Source: Xanthomonas euvesicatoria pv. euvesicatoria
GTDB lineage: Bacteria > Pseudomonadota > Gammaproteobacteria > Xanthomonadales > Xanthomonadaceae
DNA length: 64,000 nucleotides
Direction: 5' to 3'
NCBI RefSeq assembly: GCF_020880415.1
Contig: NZ_JAJIUJ010000072.1
Span: 54,398 to 118,397 of the forward strand
Shown here: positions 18,810 to 27,645 of the stretch, piece by piece
Layout: every line of letters starts with the position of its first letter
How positions within the stretch are numbered: the stretch's first letter is position 1
Translations under genes and position numbers: made by a program
The notes under the pieces: generated by a model
Told to the model about the DNA's origin: nothing
The model's database searches: none
What the model saw: only the letters and a program-made list of their open reading frames with translations

Positions 18810-21194
18810 ATGAACGCCCCCCTTTCCGCGCTTGCGACCGCCGTGGTCGCTGCACTGCTTGCTTCCCCCGCCCTGGCCCAGACCGCCGCCCCGGCGACCG
18901 CCCCGGCCAATACCCTGGATACGGTCATCGTCACCGGTACCCGCGTATCGGACCGCACCGTGGCCGAGTCGCAGTCGCCGATCGACATCATCAGCGCCGA
19001 ATCGCTGCAAGCCACCGGCACCCCGGAACTGGCCACCGCACTGGCGCGCGCCCTGCCATCGCTGAACTTCCCGCGCCCTGCCCTGAGCGACGGCACCAGC
19101 GCGATCCGTCCCGCGCAGCTGCGCGGCCTGTCGCCGGATCAGGTGCTGGTGCTGGTCAATGGCAAGCGCCGCCACACCTCCTCGCTGCTCAACCTCAACG
19201 GCACCATCGGTCGTGGCGCGGCGGCGGTGGATCTGAACACCATCCCGGTCGCGGCCATCGCGCGGGTGGAAGTGCTGCGCGACGGCGCCTCGGCGCAGTA
19301 CGGCTCCGACGCCATTGCCGGCGTGGTCAACATCGTGCTCAAGGGCGCAGAAAAGGGCGGCAGCCTGCAAGCCGGCTTCGGCCAGTATTCGGCTGGCGAC
19401 GGCAACAACTACGAGCTCTCCGGCGACACCGGCGTGGCCTATGGCGGCGACCGCGGCTGGCTGCACGTGGCCGCCCAGCTCAACCAGCAGGACCCGACCG
19501 ACCGTGCACGCGCCTACGCCGGCGCGCCCAGCGTCTCGCAGCCGGCAGTCGGCCAGAAGGCGTTCAAGATCGGCGACCCGGAGGTCAATGCGCAGGCGGT
19601 CTCGGCCAATACCGAATTCGCCTTCAGCGACAGCATCACCGGCTATGCGTTCGCCACCGCCAGTAACCGCGACATCACCTCGTTCGCGTTCTTCCGCGCG
19701 CCGGGCAGCAGCCAGAACATCCTGTCGGTGTATCCGCAGGGCTTCCTGCCGGAAATCCAGACTTACGCCAAGGACCGCTCGCTGGTGGCCGGCGTGCGCG
19801 GCTCCACTGCCAGCGGTTGGGACTGGGACGCCAGCTACAACTACGGCTACAACCGCATCGATTTCCACACCCGCAATACGCTCAACGTCAGCCTGGGGCC
19901 GACCTCGCCCACGGCGTTCTACGACGGCGCGCTGGAAACTACGCAGAACATCGTCAACCTGGACGTCAAGCGCGGCTTCGATTGGGGCCTGGCGTATCCG
20001 GTGACGGTGGCCTTCGGCGCTGAATACCGCAACGAAAAGTGGAACCAGTCGCCGGGCGAAGTGGGCTCGTATTTCCAGGCAGGCACGCTGGCCGGTGGCG
20101 CGCAGGGATTCGGCGGCTTCGCTCCTAGCGTGTCGGGCCGCTACTCGCGCGACAGCTACGCGTTGTACGCCGACATCGAAGCCGACTTCACCGACAAGTT
20201 CTCTGCCGGCCTGGCCGGGCGCTACGAGGACTACAGCGATTTCGGCAGCCAGGCCTCGGGCAAGTTCTCCGCGCGCTATGCGTTCACCGACAGGATCGCG
20301 TTGCGCGGCACGGTGTCCTCGGGCTTCCGCGCGCCGTCGCTGGCGCAGCAGTATTTCCAGTCCACCAGCACCACCTTCCTGGCCGGCAACCCGAATCCGT
20401 TCGAGATTCGCACCTTCCCCGCCGACAGCACCGTGGCGCGCGCGCTCGGCGCCGAGCCGCTGGATGCGGAAACCTCGCTGTCCTACAGCCTGGGCCTTGT
20501 GCTGCAGCCCACCGATGCGCTCTACCTCACCGTGGATGCGTACCAGATCGATGTGGACGACCGTATCGTGCTGTCGTCCAACCTGACCGGCGCAGGCGTG
20601 CGCAGTCTGTTGGAGTCGCAGGGCATCTTCGGCATCAATGGCGGGCGTTACTTCACCAATGCGGTGGATACGCGTACGCGCGGCGTGGACGTGGTGGGCA
20701 GCTACCGCTGGCAGCTGGCCGCCAGCAGCGTGGACCTGACTGCCGGCTATAACTATTCGGAAACCGAAGTGCGCAGCGTGGCCGCCAATCCGGCCGCGTT
20801 GTCGGCCAACGGGCTGAGCCTGGAGCGCATCGACCGCACCGAGCGTGGCCGCATCGAAGCAGGCTTCCCGCGCGACAAGTTCCTGATCAACGGCAGCTGG
20901 AACTCCGAGCACTGGACACTGGCCCTGGGGGCCACGCGCTATGGCAAGTACAGCACCCGCCCAGCGGACGCGAGCAACGACCAGACCTTCGGCGCCAAGT
21001 GGGTGGTGGATGCATCGGCCAGCTACAAGATCGATCGCTGGACGCTGACGCTGGGCGCAGACAATGTGCTGGATCAATACCCGGACGAAAACAACTTCGC
21101 CAATTCCACCAGCGGACAATTCCCGTACAGCAATCTGTCGCCGTTCGGCTTCAATGGTGCGTACGTGTATGGGCGCATCAACTACCGCTGGTAA
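18810..21194 (+). CDS. TonB-dependent receptor, first of three tandem paralogues
   Basis: A 794-residue outer-membrane receptor. Signal peptide residues 1-24 (cleavage after ALA). Then a TonB-box-like TLDTVIVTGTRV, plug domain with QLRGLSPDQVLVLVNGKR and IARVEVLRDGASAQYGSDAIAGVVNIVLK, and a beta-barrel ending YGRINYRW with the terminal aromatic. The plug motifs are nearly the same in the receptors at 22317 and 25047, so all three derive from duplication. The ligand is unknown. The start follows CGGAG by a short gap, a pattern repeated before the second paralogue. It is divergent from the ABC-F gene with a 180-base shared upstream region. Confidence 0.92.
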   Translation: MNAPLSALATAVVAALLASPALAQTAAPATAPANTLDTVIVTGTRVSDRTVAESQSPIDIISAESLQATGTPELATALARALPSLNFPRPALSDGTSAIRPAQLRGLSPDQVLVLVNGKRRHTSSLLNLNGTIGRGAAAVDLNTIPVAAIARVEVLRDGASAQYGSDAIAGVVNIVLKGAEKGGSLQAGFGQYSAGDGNNYELSGDTGVAYGGDRGWLHVAAQLNQQDPTDRARAYAGAPSVSQPAVGQKAFKIGDPEVNAQAVSANTEFAFSDSITGYAFATASNRDITSFAFFRAPGSSQNILSVYPQGFLPEIQTYAKDRSLVAGVRGSTASGWDWDASYNYGYNRIDFHTRNTLNVSLGPTSPTAFYDGALETTQNIVNLDVKRGFDWGLAYPVTVAFGAEYRNEKWNQSPGEVGSYFQAGTLAGGAQGFGGFAPSVSGRYSRDSYALYADIEADFTDKFSAGLAGRYEDYSDFGSQASGKFSARYAFTDRIALRGTVSSGFRAPSLAQQYFQSTSTTFLAGNPNPFEIRTFPADSTVARALGAEPLDAETSLSYSLGLVLQPTDALYLTVDAYQIDVDDRIVLSSNLTGAGVRSLLESQGIFGINGGRYFTNAVDTRTRGVDVVGSYRWQLAASSVDLTAGYNYSETEVRSVAANPAALSANGLSLERIDRTERGRIEAGFPRDKFLINGSWNSEHWTLALGATRYGKYSTRPADASNDQTFGAKWVVDASASYKIDRWTLTLGADNVLDQYPDENNFANSTSGQFPYSNLSPFGFNGAYVYGRINYRW

Positions 21195-21617
21195 GCGCTG
21201 CGCTTGAGCAGCCGAGGTTGTCTTTGTGATCGTGAGGCGGGCGATGCGATCGGCCATCTCGCGATCAGCGCGAGACATTGCTGTGATCGGCAAATGCAAC
21301 GTCGCTGCATGCATGGCGTGTCGCCATTGCATCCTTCGACATCGAGAGTCGACCACGCGCCCCGGCCAGCCTGGGGCGTGTGCGCATCTGCCTAAGGTCT
21401 TTTTGGAACGGCACACAAACTCACTGCCGGCACCAGGCGGACGCGGCCGCGCCATCGACCCTGCGTGCGCTGCGGTTGGTGTCGCCGTCGGCGCGCACCT
21501 GAGGACTGCGCGCGACGCGTTGGTCGCCACTATGCGCACCGTATCGCTGCGAGGTGAAGACCTGACGGCAGCTGCGGTGGTATCAACGGTGCTCCCGTCA
21601 TTGCCGGAGCACGCTCC
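21195..21617. other. intergenic region between TonB receptor and VOC gene
   Basis: About 420 bases without a recognisable gene. Short GC-driven frames only. No clear terminator hairpin with a T tract was seen after the receptor. Confidence 0.5.
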
Positions 21618-22043
21618 ATGGAAACATCGCAGCTGTCGCGCGGACGCTTGATCGACCATCTGCACCTGGTGGTGCAGGACCTGCCGGCCAGCCGGCGCTT
21701 CTACCAGGCTGTGCTGGACGTTCTTGGGATTCCGGTCGGCGGCGAAGGCGATGGGTTCTTCTGGGCCGACGAATTGTTCGTTTCTGACCGCGACACGGTG
21801 GCACAGGGCGTGCTTACCGGCCGCCACCACCTGGCATTTCAGGCACGCGATGTGGCAATGGTGCATGCCTTCCATCAAGCGGCGCTCGCCCATGGTGGTC
21901 GCGACAATGGTGCGCCCGGCCTGCGCCCCTATCACCCGCAGTACTACGCCGCGTTCGTGCTCGATCCGGACGGCAACAACATCGAAGCGGTCTTCCATGG
22001 TGTTGCGCAACGCAGTGCTGATGCGGTGCAGATCACATTCTGA
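21618..22043 (+). CDS. VOC-family (glyoxalase-like) protein
   Basis: A 141-residue protein with the vicinal-oxygen-chelate fold. It has paired beta-alpha-beta-beta-beta modules: the first starts IDHLHLVVQDLPASRRFYQ, and the second has HHLAFQARDVAMVHAFHQAA and ends YAAFVLDPDGNNIEAVFH. The histidine near residue 14, His in HHLAF and Glu in NNIEAV are in the usual metal-ligand positions. Members are metal-dependent lyases, dioxygenases or resistance proteins; the specific reaction cannot be told. It sits between two paralogous TonB receptors on the same strand but is separated from both by more than 250 bases, so co-function is uncertain. Confidence 0.85.
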   Translation: METSQLSRGRLIDHLHLVVQDLPASRRFYQAVLDVLGIPVGGEGDGFFWADELFVSDRDTVAQGVLTGRHHLAFQARDVAMVHAFHQAALAHGGRDNGAPGLRPYHPQYYAAFVLDPDGNNIEAVFHGVAQRSADAVQITF

Positions 22044-22188
22044 TGCACAAGTTTCATAACTGGTATTGCCGTCCACTATGGTGCAAGCGAGCGCCTGCCC
22101 CAGCAGGTCTGGTGCAGGCGTCGCATCACTTTGGTGCACGATGACAACGTTGCCAGTAGCACGTCAGAGATGACAGTTGCTTGCGCAA

Positions 22189-22227
22189 CGTAACCAAAAT
22201 TTGACATGCGGTTACACGTGGTTAATG
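22189..22227 (+). promoter_or_regulatory. promoter-like region with dyad before second receptor
   Basis: TTGACA at 22201 matches the -35 consensus exactly, with an AT-rich TTAATG 15 bases on as a weak -10. The hexamer sits inside an inverted repeat GTAACC (22190-22195) and GGTTAC (22210-22215) with a 14-base spacer, which would suit an operator. It lies about 90-130 bases upstream of the receptor start. Confidence 0.4.
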
Positions 22228-22316
22228 GTTGAGAACGCACCGCAGCTGCCGCGATGGACGCGGCCCGGGAGGGGGCCCCTGCGATGCATCCGTTCCCCAC
22301 TCGGAGTTGTCACCGC

Positions 22317-24704
22317 ATGAATTGCAAGACCAGTCCACTCGCAGTCGCCGTTGTTCTTGCACTGTCGTTTTCCGCTTCAACCGCGTCTGCGCAATCGCAG
22401 GCGCCGGCCCAGAAAACACTGGACATCCTGATCGTGACCGGCACGCGTGTGGCCGATCGCACGGTCGCCGAATCGGCATCGCCGATCGACATCATCTCGC
22501 CGCAGGCACTGGAATCGACCGGCACCACCGAATTGGCGACCGCGCTCTCACGCGCGATTCCCTCGCTCAATTTTCCGCGCCCGGCCATCTCCGACGGCTC
22601 CGACGCGGTGCGCCCGGCACAGTTGCGCGGCCTGTCGCCCGATCAGGTGCTGGTGCTGGTCAACGGCAAGCGCTATCACAGCACGGCGTTGATCAATCTC
22701 AACGATACCCAGGGGCGTGGCTCTTCGCCGGCAGACCTCAACACCATCCCGATCGCCGCGGTGGAGCGCATCGAAGTGCTGCGCGATGGTGCGTCTGCGC
22801 AATACGGCTCGGACGCCATCGCCGGCGTGATCAATGTCGTGCTCAAGGGCAGCGGCGAAGGCGGCAGCATCAATGGCCGCTACGGCAAGTACAGCGCTGG
22901 CGACGGCGAGCAGTACCAACTGTCCGGCGATGCCGGTTTCAGCTTCGCCGGCACCGGCAAGGTGCACCTGGCCGCACAGGCCGGGCACTCGGATCAGACC
23001 AACCGCGCGTTGCCGTTCCAGGGCCGTGTGGAGCAGCGTTATGGCGACCCCGACATCGACCAGGGCGCGCTCTCGTTCAACGGCGAATACAGCCCCACCG
23101 ATTACCTCACGTTCTATTCGTTCGGCATGGTGAGCCGGCGCGAAGTGCTGTCCAACGGCTATTTCCGCTTTGCCGGTGATAATCGCAACCGCCCGGAAAT
23201 CTATCCGGACGGCTTCCTGCCGCAGATCTACAACGTCAGCAAGGACGTCTCGTGGGTAGGCGGCTTGAAGACCTCCACCGAAGGGGGCTTGAACATCGAT
23301 CTGAGCTACAACTACGGCCAGAACAATCTCACCTTCGATGTGCGCAACAGCTTGAACAACAGCTTGGGGCTGGCCAGCCCGACCGACTTCCACGCCGGTA
23401 CGCTGGAAGTGACGCAGAACGTACTCAATGCCGATTTCACCAAGACGCTGGATTGGGGCCTGGCCTATCCGGTGACGCTGGCCTTCGGTGCCGAATGGCG
23501 CGGCGAGAAATTCAACGAATCGCCTGGCGATGCGGCTTCCTCGGCCAACGGCGGTATTCCCTCGGCCAATGGGTCGTTGATTCCCGGCGCGCAGGTGTTT
23601 CCAGGCTTCAAGCCCTCCGATGCCGGTTACTACAACCGCAACAGTCATTCGTTCTACGCCGATCTGGAAACCGATTTGACCGAGAAGTTCTCGGCCGGGC
23701 TGGCCGGGCGCTACGAGAAGTACAGCGACTTCGGCGACACCGCCACCGGCAAGCTGTCGCTGCGCTATGCCTTTACCGACAAGGTGGCGGTGCGTGCGAC
23801 TGCATCCACCGGCTTCCGCGCGCCGTCGCTGCAGCAGCAGAACTTCCAGTCGATCGCCACCCAGTTCCTCAACGTGGCGCAGCCCAACGGCACGGTGACC
23901 GCGATTCCGTTCGAGATCGGCACCTTCCGTACCGACAACCCTGCCGCGATCGCGCTCGGTGCCGAACCGCTCAAGGCCGAAGAGTCCAAGAATTACGGCT
24001 TGGGCGTGGTGCTGCAGCCGGTGGAGAATCTGTACATCACGGTGGATGCGTATCGCATCGATATCGACGACCGTATCGTGCTGTCTGAAAACCTCACCTC
24101 GACTGCGGTCCGCAACTACCTGCAGGCCAATGGGTTCCCGGGCATCGGTGGCGGGCGTTACTTCACCAATGCGGTAGACACCAAGACGCAAGGCGTCGAT
24201 GCGGTCGGCACCTATCGCTGGAACCTGGATGGCGGCAGCGCAGAGCTGACCTCCGGCTACAACTACAACAAGACCGAAATCAAACGCATCGCCGACAACC
24301 CGGCAGCGCTGATGGCGATCGATCCGAGTGCGGTGCGCATCGGTCGCGCCGAAATCGGCCGTATCACCGAAGGCACGCCGCGCGACAAGTTCTTCCTCGG
24401 CGGTACCTGGTCGCCGGGCAACTGGTCGTTCACCGGCACCGCCACGCGCTGGGGCGAGTTCAGCACGTTCGGCACCAACGCCGGCAGCGACCAGACCTAC
24501 GCGGCCAAGTGGACGCTGGATCTGGCCGCGTCCTACAAGTTGGGCGCGTGGAATTTCACCATTGGTGGCGACAACGTGCTCAACGAATATCCGGACCGCC
24601 AGCAAGCCGGCTTGGGCACGCGCACTTACCTGCCCTACAGCAGCGCCTCGCCGTTCGGTTTCAACGGCGCGCTGGTCTATGCAAACGTGAACTACAAGTG
24701 GTAA
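22317..24704 (+). CDS. TonB-dependent receptor, second tandem paralogue
   Basis: A 795-residue receptor with signal peptide MNCKTSPLAVAVVLALSFS (cleavage after ASA), TonB-box-like TLDILIVTGTRV, plug (LRGLSPDQVLVLVNGKR, IEVLRDGASAQYGSDAIAGV) and barrel ending LVYANVNYKW. It shares most plug residues with its neighbours at 18810 and 25047, but the extracellular loops differ, which suggests different ligands or loop diversification. The start at 22317 gives a proper signal peptide and follows GGAG; the open frame further upstream adds a non-signal-like extension. A hairpin terminator follows the stop directly. Confidence 0.92.
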   Translation: MNCKTSPLAVAVVLALSFSASTASAQSQAPAQKTLDILIVTGTRVADRTVAESASPIDIISPQALESTGTTELATALSRAIPSLNFPRPAISDGSDAVRPAQLRGLSPDQVLVLVNGKRYHSTALINLNDTQGRGSSPADLNTIPIAAVERIEVLRDGASAQYGSDAIAGVINVVLKGSGEGGSINGRYGKYSAGDGEQYQLSGDAGFSFAGTGKVHLAAQAGHSDQTNRALPFQGRVEQRYGDPDIDQGALSFNGEYSPTDYLTFYSFGMVSRREVLSNGYFRFAGDNRNRPEIYPDGFLPQIYNVSKDVSWVGGLKTSTEGGLNIDLSYNYGQNNLTFDVRNSLNNSLGLASPTDFHAGTLEVTQNVLNADFTKTLDWGLAYPVTLAFGAEWRGEKFNESPGDAASSANGGIPSANGSLIPGAQVFPGFKPSDAGYYNRNSHSFYADLETDLTEKFSAGLAGRYEKYSDFGDTATGKLSLRYAFTDKVAVRATASTGFRAPSLQQQNFQSIATQFLNVAQPNGTVTAIPFEIGTFRTDNPAAIALGAEPLKAEESKNYGLGVVLQPVENLYITVDAYRIDIDDRIVLSENLTSTAVRNYLQANGFPGIGGGRYFTNAVDTKTQGVDAVGTYRWNLDGGSAELTSGYNYNKTEIKRIADNPAALMAIDPSAVRIGRAEIGRITEGTPRDKFFLGGTWSPGNWSFTGTATRWGEFSTFGTNAGSDQTYAAKWTLDLAASYKLGAWNFTIGGDNVLNEYPDRQQAGLGTRTYLPYSSASPFGFNGALVYANVNYKW

Positions 24705-24709
24705 CTCCC

Positions 24710-24737
24710 AAATGCCGGTCGGTCACGGCCGGCATTT
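24710..24737 (+). terminator. hairpin after second TonB receptor
   Basis: AAATGCCGG and CCGGCATTT pair perfectly (9 bp) around a 10-base loop, five bases after the receptor stop. No long T tract follows beyond the arm's own TTT, so efficiency is uncertain. Confidence 0.65.
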
Positions 24738-25046
24738 GAGTCGCGCGGCACTGCATGTCTGACGTGTCGCCGACGTCACCGTCCCTGGCCACCCTCGCAC
24801 ACATGAGGTGGCCAGGTTAGACGCTCTCCGCTGCACGTTGCACCGCTTCAGCAAGGATGCGCGCAGCAAAGTGCGCAAGGCGCCACACCGCGCATTGCCG
24901 GTTGCTGCCCTCTTCGCGCGCACTGCTCCGTCCTGCGGACGCATGCGGCGCGCAGGCATGGCCGATTACCCGTTCGCAGTTGCATTCCCCCGGTATTTAC
25001 GGTGCTTCGTCGCTACGTCCATCACTCCTTTCGAGCCTTGACTCCC
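24738..25046. other. intergenic region upstream of third receptor
   Basis: About 310 bases with no gene recognised. It must contain the promoter of the third receptor, but no consensus pair or Fur-type palindrome was found. Confidence 0.5.
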
Positions 25047-27446
25047 ATGCACAACTCCAACGCACTTTCGCTGGCGATTTCAGTCGCACTCACCGTCTGT
25101 ACCTTCGCTGCCAGTGCGCAGTCGCAATCGACCCAGCCGCAGAAAACCCTCGACACCCTGATCGTCACCGGTACGCGCGTCAGCGACAGGACCGTGGCCG
25201 AATCCGAATCGCCGATCGACATCATCTCCGAGGAGTCGCTGCAGGCCACCGGCGCCACCGATGTCGCCACCGCGCTCGGCAAGCTATTGCCGTCGCTGAA
25301 CTTCCCGCGCCCGGCCATCGCCGACGGCAACGACGCCGCCCGTCCCGCCACGCTGCGCGGGCTGTCGCCGGACAACGTGCTGGTGCTGGTCGACGGCAAG
25401 CGCTATCACACCTCCTCGCTGGTGAACTACAACCCCTATGTCGGTCGTGGTTCGGCGCCGGCCGATCTCAACTCGCTGCCGATGTCGGCGATCGCCCGCA
25501 TCGAGGTGCTGCGCGATGGCGCGTCGGCGCAATACGGCTCCGACGCGATCGCCGGCGTGGTCAACATCGTGCTCAAGCATGGCGCCGCGGCCGGCAGCAA
25601 CAGCATTTCGGTCAATGGCGGCATCATGGACAAGGGCGACGGCGCACAGAACGGCGTCGACGGCTCGGTCGGCTTGCCGTTCGGCGCCACCAGCGGCGAC
25701 ACCGCGCCTGGCTGGGTGCGGCTGTCGTGGAATTACCAGAATTCGATGGACACCAACCGCAGCGAGAACACCAATCGCGCCACCACGCTTGCCGGCGCCG
25801 CCAATCCCAGCGGCGTGCCCTACCAGCGCCATGGCGATCCGGATGCCAGGTTCTACCAGGGCCTGGTCGCGTTCGGTTATGACTTCACGCCCAACGTCGA
25901 GCTGTATGGCCATCTGAGCGTGAGCCGCCGCGAAGTGACCTCCAACGGCTACTACCGTGCCTACGACAACACCGACCGCAACGTGCAGGCGGTGTATCCC
26001 AACGGCTTCCTGCCGCAGATCTACAACCCGATCAACGACCGCTCGGCGGTGCTCGGCGTCAAGGGCACCACGGCCAGCGACTGGCATTGGGACGTGTCGG
26101 CCACCTATGGCAAGAACGACATGACCTTCAACATCCTCAACAGCATCAACACCAATCTGTACTGGAGCACGGGCAGCTCGCCGACGAACTTCAATTCCGG
26201 CGGTTTCGAAACCGAACAAGGCACGCTCAACGCCGATTTCAACAAGTCCTTCGATTGGGGCCTGGCCTATCCGGTCAATCTGGCCTTCGGTGTGGAACAT
26301 CGCCAGGACCGCTACGAGATCGTCGCCGGCTCGCCGGCGTCGTATTTCTTCGACCCCGACACCATCAACCCGGAGACCGGAACCCCGTACCCCGGCGGTG
26401 CGCAGGTGTTCTCCGGTCTGGAGCCCTCGGTGGCCGGCAAGTTCGGCCGTCACAGCAACGCGGCCTACGCAGCGCTGGAAGCGGACCTGACCGACAAGCT
26501 GTCCGGTGGCATCGCCGGGCGTTACGAGAACTACAGCGATGCCGGTTCCACCCGCTCGGGCAAGCTGTCGGCACGCTATGCATTCACCGATACGTTCTCC
26601 ATGCGTGCCACGGTTTCCAACGGCTTCCGTGCGCCCTCGCTGGCGCAGCAGAACTACGCCTCGGTGGTGACCCTGCCGCAGGACGGGCAGCTGGTCCAGG
26701 TCGGCACCTATCGCACTTCCGACCCGATCGCCGTGCAGCTGGGCGCGCGTCCGCTGAGCCCGGAAAAGTCCACCAACTACGGGATCGGCAGCGTCTGGCA
26801 GCCGACCGCCAACTTCACCTCGACGCTGGACGTGTACCAGATCCGCATCTGGGACCAGATCCTGTATTCGGACCAGATCCAGCTCGCCCAGCCGATCGGC
26901 CAGGTGGGTGCGGTGCAATTCTTCGTCAACGGCGCCACCAGCCGCACGCGCGGCGTCGACTGGGTGAACAGCTATCGGGCCGATCTCGGTGCCGGCGGCA
27001 GCCTCAACCTGAGCGCCAGCGCCAATTACAACAAGACCAAGATTCTGGAGCTGTCCAATCCGAATTTCGGACGTGCCAGCCAGGGCCTGTTGACCGAATC
27101 CACGCCACGCACCAAGTACATGCTGGCAGCGGACTGGACCTTGGGCGGCTTCTCGCTCAACGGCAATGCCACCCGCTATGGCGCGATCAAGCGAATCGGC
27201 GATCCGGCCGACGGCAGCCAGGACCAGACATATTCGGCGCGCTGGATCCTCAATCTGGCGGCCAACTACACCTGGCAGGCGCTGACCTTCACCGTGGGTG
27301 CCGACAACGTCACCAACCAGTATCCGACCAAGGCACAGCTGACCACCGGCTACGATGATCGCGCCAGCGGTCTGCAGTATTCCTCGTTGTCGCCGTTCGG
27401 CTTCAACGGTCGCTACTGGTACGGCCGGGTGACCTACCGCTTCTGA
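25047..27446 (+). CDS. TonB-dependent receptor, third tandem paralogue
   Basis: A 799-residue receptor with signal peptide (MHNSNALSLAISVALTVCTF, cleavage after ASA), TonB-box-like TLDTLIVTGTRV, plug (TLRGLSPDNVLVLVDGKR, RIEVLRDGASAQYGSDAIAGV) and a barrel ending YWYGRVTYRF with the terminal Phe of outer-membrane proteins. Relative to the first two paralogues it has a longer insertion early in the barrel (around GNSVSVNGG-like and NRSENTNR stretches). The ATG at 25047 starts the signal peptide; the frame is open upstream from 25002 but adds a positively charged, non-signal segment. A strong terminator follows. Confidence 0.92.
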   Translation: MHNSNALSLAISVALTVCTFAASAQSQSTQPQKTLDTLIVTGTRVSDRTVAESESPIDIISEESLQATGATDVATALGKLLPSLNFPRPAIADGNDAARPATLRGLSPDNVLVLVDGKRYHTSSLVNYNPYVGRGSAPADLNSLPMSAIARIEVLRDGASAQYGSDAIAGVVNIVLKHGAAAGSNSISVNGGIMDKGDGAQNGVDGSVGLPFGATSGDTAPGWVRLSWNYQNSMDTNRSENTNRATTLAGAANPSGVPYQRHGDPDARFYQGLVAFGYDFTPNVELYGHLSVSRREVTSNGYYRAYDNTDRNVQAVYPNGFLPQIYNPINDRSAVLGVKGTTASDWHWDVSATYGKNDMTFNILNSINTNLYWSTGSSPTNFNSGGFETEQGTLNADFNKSFDWGLAYPVNLAFGVEHRQDRYEIVAGSPASYFFDPDTINPETGTPYPGGAQVFSGLEPSVAGKFGRHSNAAYAALEADLTDKLSGGIAGRYENYSDAGSTRSGKLSARYAFTDTFSMRATVSNGFRAPSLAQQNYASVVTLPQDGQLVQVGTYRTSDPIAVQLGARPLSPEKSTNYGIGSVWQPTANFTSTLDVYQIRIWDQILYSDQIQLAQPIGQVGAVQFFVNGATSRTRGVDWVNSYRADLGAGGSLNLSASANYNKTKILELSNPNFGRASQGLLTESTPRTKYMLAADWTLGGFSLNGNATRYGAIKRIGDPADGSQDQTYSARWILNLAANYTWQALTFTVGADNVTNQYPTKAQLTTGYDDRASGLQYSSLSPFGFNGRYWYGRVTYRF

Positions 27447-27490
27447 TCGGCCGGCTCGAGCGAACCTGCCGATCCGCGCATGTGTATACG

Positions 27491-27520
27491 CAAACACCGC
27501 CGAGTGATCGGCGGTGTTTG
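27491..27520 (+). terminator. strong hairpin after third TonB receptor
   Basis: CAAACACCGCC pairs with GGCGGTGTTTG (11 bp, perfect) around an 8-base loop, followed by TCGTTGTG. It lies 45 bases after the receptor stop and separates the receptor from the convergent P450 gene, whose own 3' end faces it; it could serve both. Confidence 0.85.
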
Positions 27521-27645
27521 TCGTTGTGGGCATCTCGATTCGGGTGCCGCGGCCGTGCGTCATCTGCCGCGACGATCGCCAGCGCAGTGATTGCCGCTGC
27601 GATGCCGTCCCGGCAGGTCACGTCACTGCACTGCCTGGCCGCGGC

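Noticed and set aside
18720..22139. Very long minus-strand open frame antisense to the first TonB receptor
   Set aside because: Composition is rich in Arg, Ala, Gly and His without domain motifs, and the plus-strand gene has signal peptide, plug and barrel. It is a GC-driven shadow; the same applies to the frames antisense to the second and third receptors and to aspS.
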